Below, piece by piece: positions 61,840-64,000 of a stretch of DNA of 64,000 nucleotides; position 1 is the stretch's first letter, and the number at the start of each line of letters is the position of its first letter. The notes beneath the pieces were generated by a model, which searched no databases, was not told the origin of the DNA, and saw only the letters and a program-made list of their open reading frames with translations. The translations under genes were made by a program, and so were the position numbers. Location of the stretch: assembly GCA_021464415.1 (NCBI GenBank), contig CM038467.1:22166011-22230010 (forward strand). Reading direction: 5' to 3'. The DNA is from Lonicera japonica. Lineage: Eukaryota; Streptophyta; Magnoliopsida; Dipsacales; Caprifoliaceae.

Positions 61840-63151
61840 GTTTAAGTACGTACCAACTACAACTAAAAAGGGTAATGAATTGTGTAAATTACGAAAAAGA
61901 AAAATCTTAACTCGGTGATCCAATGTTTTAATCGCACAGATGTATCACGATTTTCCAGAATTCATTTTAACCAATAATTACGCCTTTAAAATTAGTGCAC
62001 ACCCAAAGCTTATGATGTGATTAAGAGTTATTTATATTTAATCCCCATGAAGTTTAATCGTTTTTTCACTTTCATCCATGAAGAATATTTTCTGCAACGT
62101 CCATCCGTAAATTTTGACTCCGTTGTCACTTTCGTCCAAAACCAAAACCAATTTGCCGTTTGTTTCTTGGACGGAAAATATATGCCACATGCAATTGACG
62201 TGGTCTGGAGATCAAAGTGACACGTACTATTATTTATTGTCCAAGAAACAAACTTTGGATCAAATTATAAGGATGGATGTGACAAAAAAAAAATTCATGG
62301 TGGCAAAATATAAATAACTATTTGATTAAACTATGAAACATAAAGTTAGCTGCACCAAGTTAATTATAAGACGAAATGTGGAAAATGGCATAACATAACT
62401 TTGAGCTAATAATTAATTGAAAATGCTGGGTTTTCCTCCTTTATGCCCATTGGAAACAATGGCAATCAATAATAATTCAAGTATATTTGATATGATTAAA
62501 TTGTGAGAAATCATTTCAAGTTTATCGAAAATAGAACTCGCAATAATATACAAGTAAAACGGGTCAGATCTGATCATTGTTACTTGCAAACTGCATGCCA
62601 AGCATGATGAACCTTTTATTTCAGTTGTCGAAAGGTTGTCTGCAAAAGAATTTCACCAGTTAGGCAGATATAGGCCACAATTTATATAAAATTCGCACAT
62701 TAATCACAATACTCGGAGATCAACTAGCCAACCATAAGGTATGGTGCAAGTGATATGGATTTTCGCTGGACGCACTTGTGGCTAGAAATAACTAGTTTCC
62801 TAAGCAGGGAGTACTGCCATCTCAATGCGGATGTCACCTAGGGCAACTCATGGATCTTTTTGACATTTATTTGAAAAATAATGCAATTATAAAAACATAC
62901 CATCATTTAAAAAATGAACATAAATTTCGTCGCAAATTTGTGTCTCCCCATTCTATATATTGTACTCAGGCCATTTATCATGAGAAAGTACTTATGGTCT
63001 AGACCAATCTTTTAGTGACAATAACTGGTTGTAATTAGCAATGAATTTTGTTGCTAAAATGTTAATCCGTATATACAAGGCCTATCTGCGTGAGGGCAGG
63101 CGGGGCCAGGGCTGATTATGTGGACACTTATTTTGTATAAAATTAAAGAAC
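61840..63151. other. 3' flank of SVP-like gene 2
   Basis: It contains the presumed 3' UTR, with stretches matching 38056-38553 (TCGCAAATTTGTG near 62930, CTGCGTGAGGGCAGGCGGGGCC near 63085). Small frames at 62017-62317 lie in a common AT-rich repeat type with no domain. Confidence 0.5.
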
Positions 63152-63736
63152 TCACCCCAACTTGAGGGAAGTGTCAGAGCTGTAATGCTGGTGATCAGCT
63201 GAGGTGCAGCAGTAGGTGACTGATTCCAAATAATTGCCTTTTTCCACCACTGCTGTTTGGGTCAGGGATATGTTCACTACCTAGAAAGCAAATTTTAGAG
63301 CAGATTCACTTAATTAATCCCGGTTAATTTGAATGCACTTTTAATTTCCATGGAAAATGATCACTTATAAAAGAAGTTCAATTCTTTTAGTCCGATTACC
63401 AACTAAATTCCATAGCTCGAGTTCAAAAGCTTAGCTAACGTTTTCTGAAACAAAATATATATAAGTACCAACTAGAAAGGAGGAATCACAAGATATGGTA
63501 CAATTAGTAGTTAATCTGCACTTCATATGGGCGAACCGTTCTTGCCCTGCAGAGGTTTGATTTATCTAGTAGGAAGCACTTGTGGCCAGAGACAACTAAT
63601 TTTCAAGGGGAGATCAGTCTCACCCCAATGTAATTGTGGGAAAACTTCGTGACAAAGGGAAAAATGGAAAAGTTAAAAAAAAACTCACTTGTGCTTGTTG
63701 TCTCAACCTTGCATTCTCTTCAGCCAATTGAGATTC
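63152..63736 (-). CDS. SVP: SVP/AGL24-type MADS-box gene 2, last two exons (partial)
   Basis: Two exons are clear. 63689-63736 (48 bp) encodes ESQLAEENARLRQQAQ, and 63152-63280 (129 bp) starts VVNISLTQTAVVEKGN and ends DTSLKLG with TGA at 63152-63154. They align with the final exons of gene 1 ([16 protein letters not shown] and the DTSLKLGF exon) with the same 48-bp size and phase. This is a tandem paralogue in the same orientation, and its MADS and K domains lie beyond the window. It ends one residue earlier than gene 1 and also lacks a full LxLxL motif. The frame is open in what can be seen. Confidence 0.88.
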
Positions 63737-64000
63737 CTGCAATTTTGGTAAGCTAGCTAATTAATGTCTAAGTATTATATATATATAAATAGATATATAT
63801 ATAAAGTCCAGATATGGTACGGACTGATCAGCACCAGGCTTTATATATATATGTAAGTGCATGCAAGACTTATGTTATGCCAATGCTTTTATAAGATAAA
63901 TTTACTATGTTTGTGAAAAAAAAAACGAAGCAAGACTTTTGGTTGATCGGTAAAATTAAGATATTACCTTCATGCTTCAAAAACTACAATAGAAGTAATG

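Overview
The window is nuclear DNA from a dicot plant. It is AT-rich, its genes have long introns with GT-AG borders, and it is crowded with plant-type transposable elements. I could not identify the species. Two host loci dominate, both on the minus strand, and nearly everything else is repeat or AT-rich spacer.

(1) 4.06-21.52 kb: an apparently intact ULP2-type SUMO protease gene. I rebuilt 16 exons whose splice phases all agree, giving 952 codons. The His-Asp-Gln-Cys catalytic residues are present, and the C-terminal tail holds a four-unit 26-residue repeat. Its introns carry a tRNA-derived SINE, two RTE-type LINE fragments, three hAT-type elements, a complete TRIM element and tandem repeats. 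Many of these have exact target-site duplications (TSDs).

(2) 38.55-56.10 kb: an apparently intact SVP/AGL24-type (StMADS11 clade) MADS-box gene with 7 coding exons and 217 codons. Its 14-kb first intron contains a very young, full-length Copia element (1333-aa ORF, LTRs differing at 2 of 429 positions). That element sits between two direct repeats that look like the LTRs of an older element, and a 1.3-kb solo LTR lies further along the same intron. The last two exons of a second, tandem SVP-like gene lie at 63.15-63.74 kb, and the rest of that gene is beyond the window. The paralogous 3' flanks of the two genes can still be recognised.

Between the two loci, 21.5-38.5 kb holds MITEs, an ATT microsatellite, an old degenerate Copia element (29.3-36.0 kb) with a 1.6-kb insert, a Copia integrase fragment and another solo LTR. 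The first 3.7 kb has two inversely placed Harbinger-type MITEs. Between them lie an array of short palindromes and a decayed fragment resembling the N-terminal region of a WRKY33-like gene.

The two host genes show no evident functional link. One trims SUMO chains in the nucleus. The other belongs to a family of flowering and bud-dormancy repressors that is often tandemly arrayed. All joins were made by eye from splice consensus, reading frame and family knowledge.
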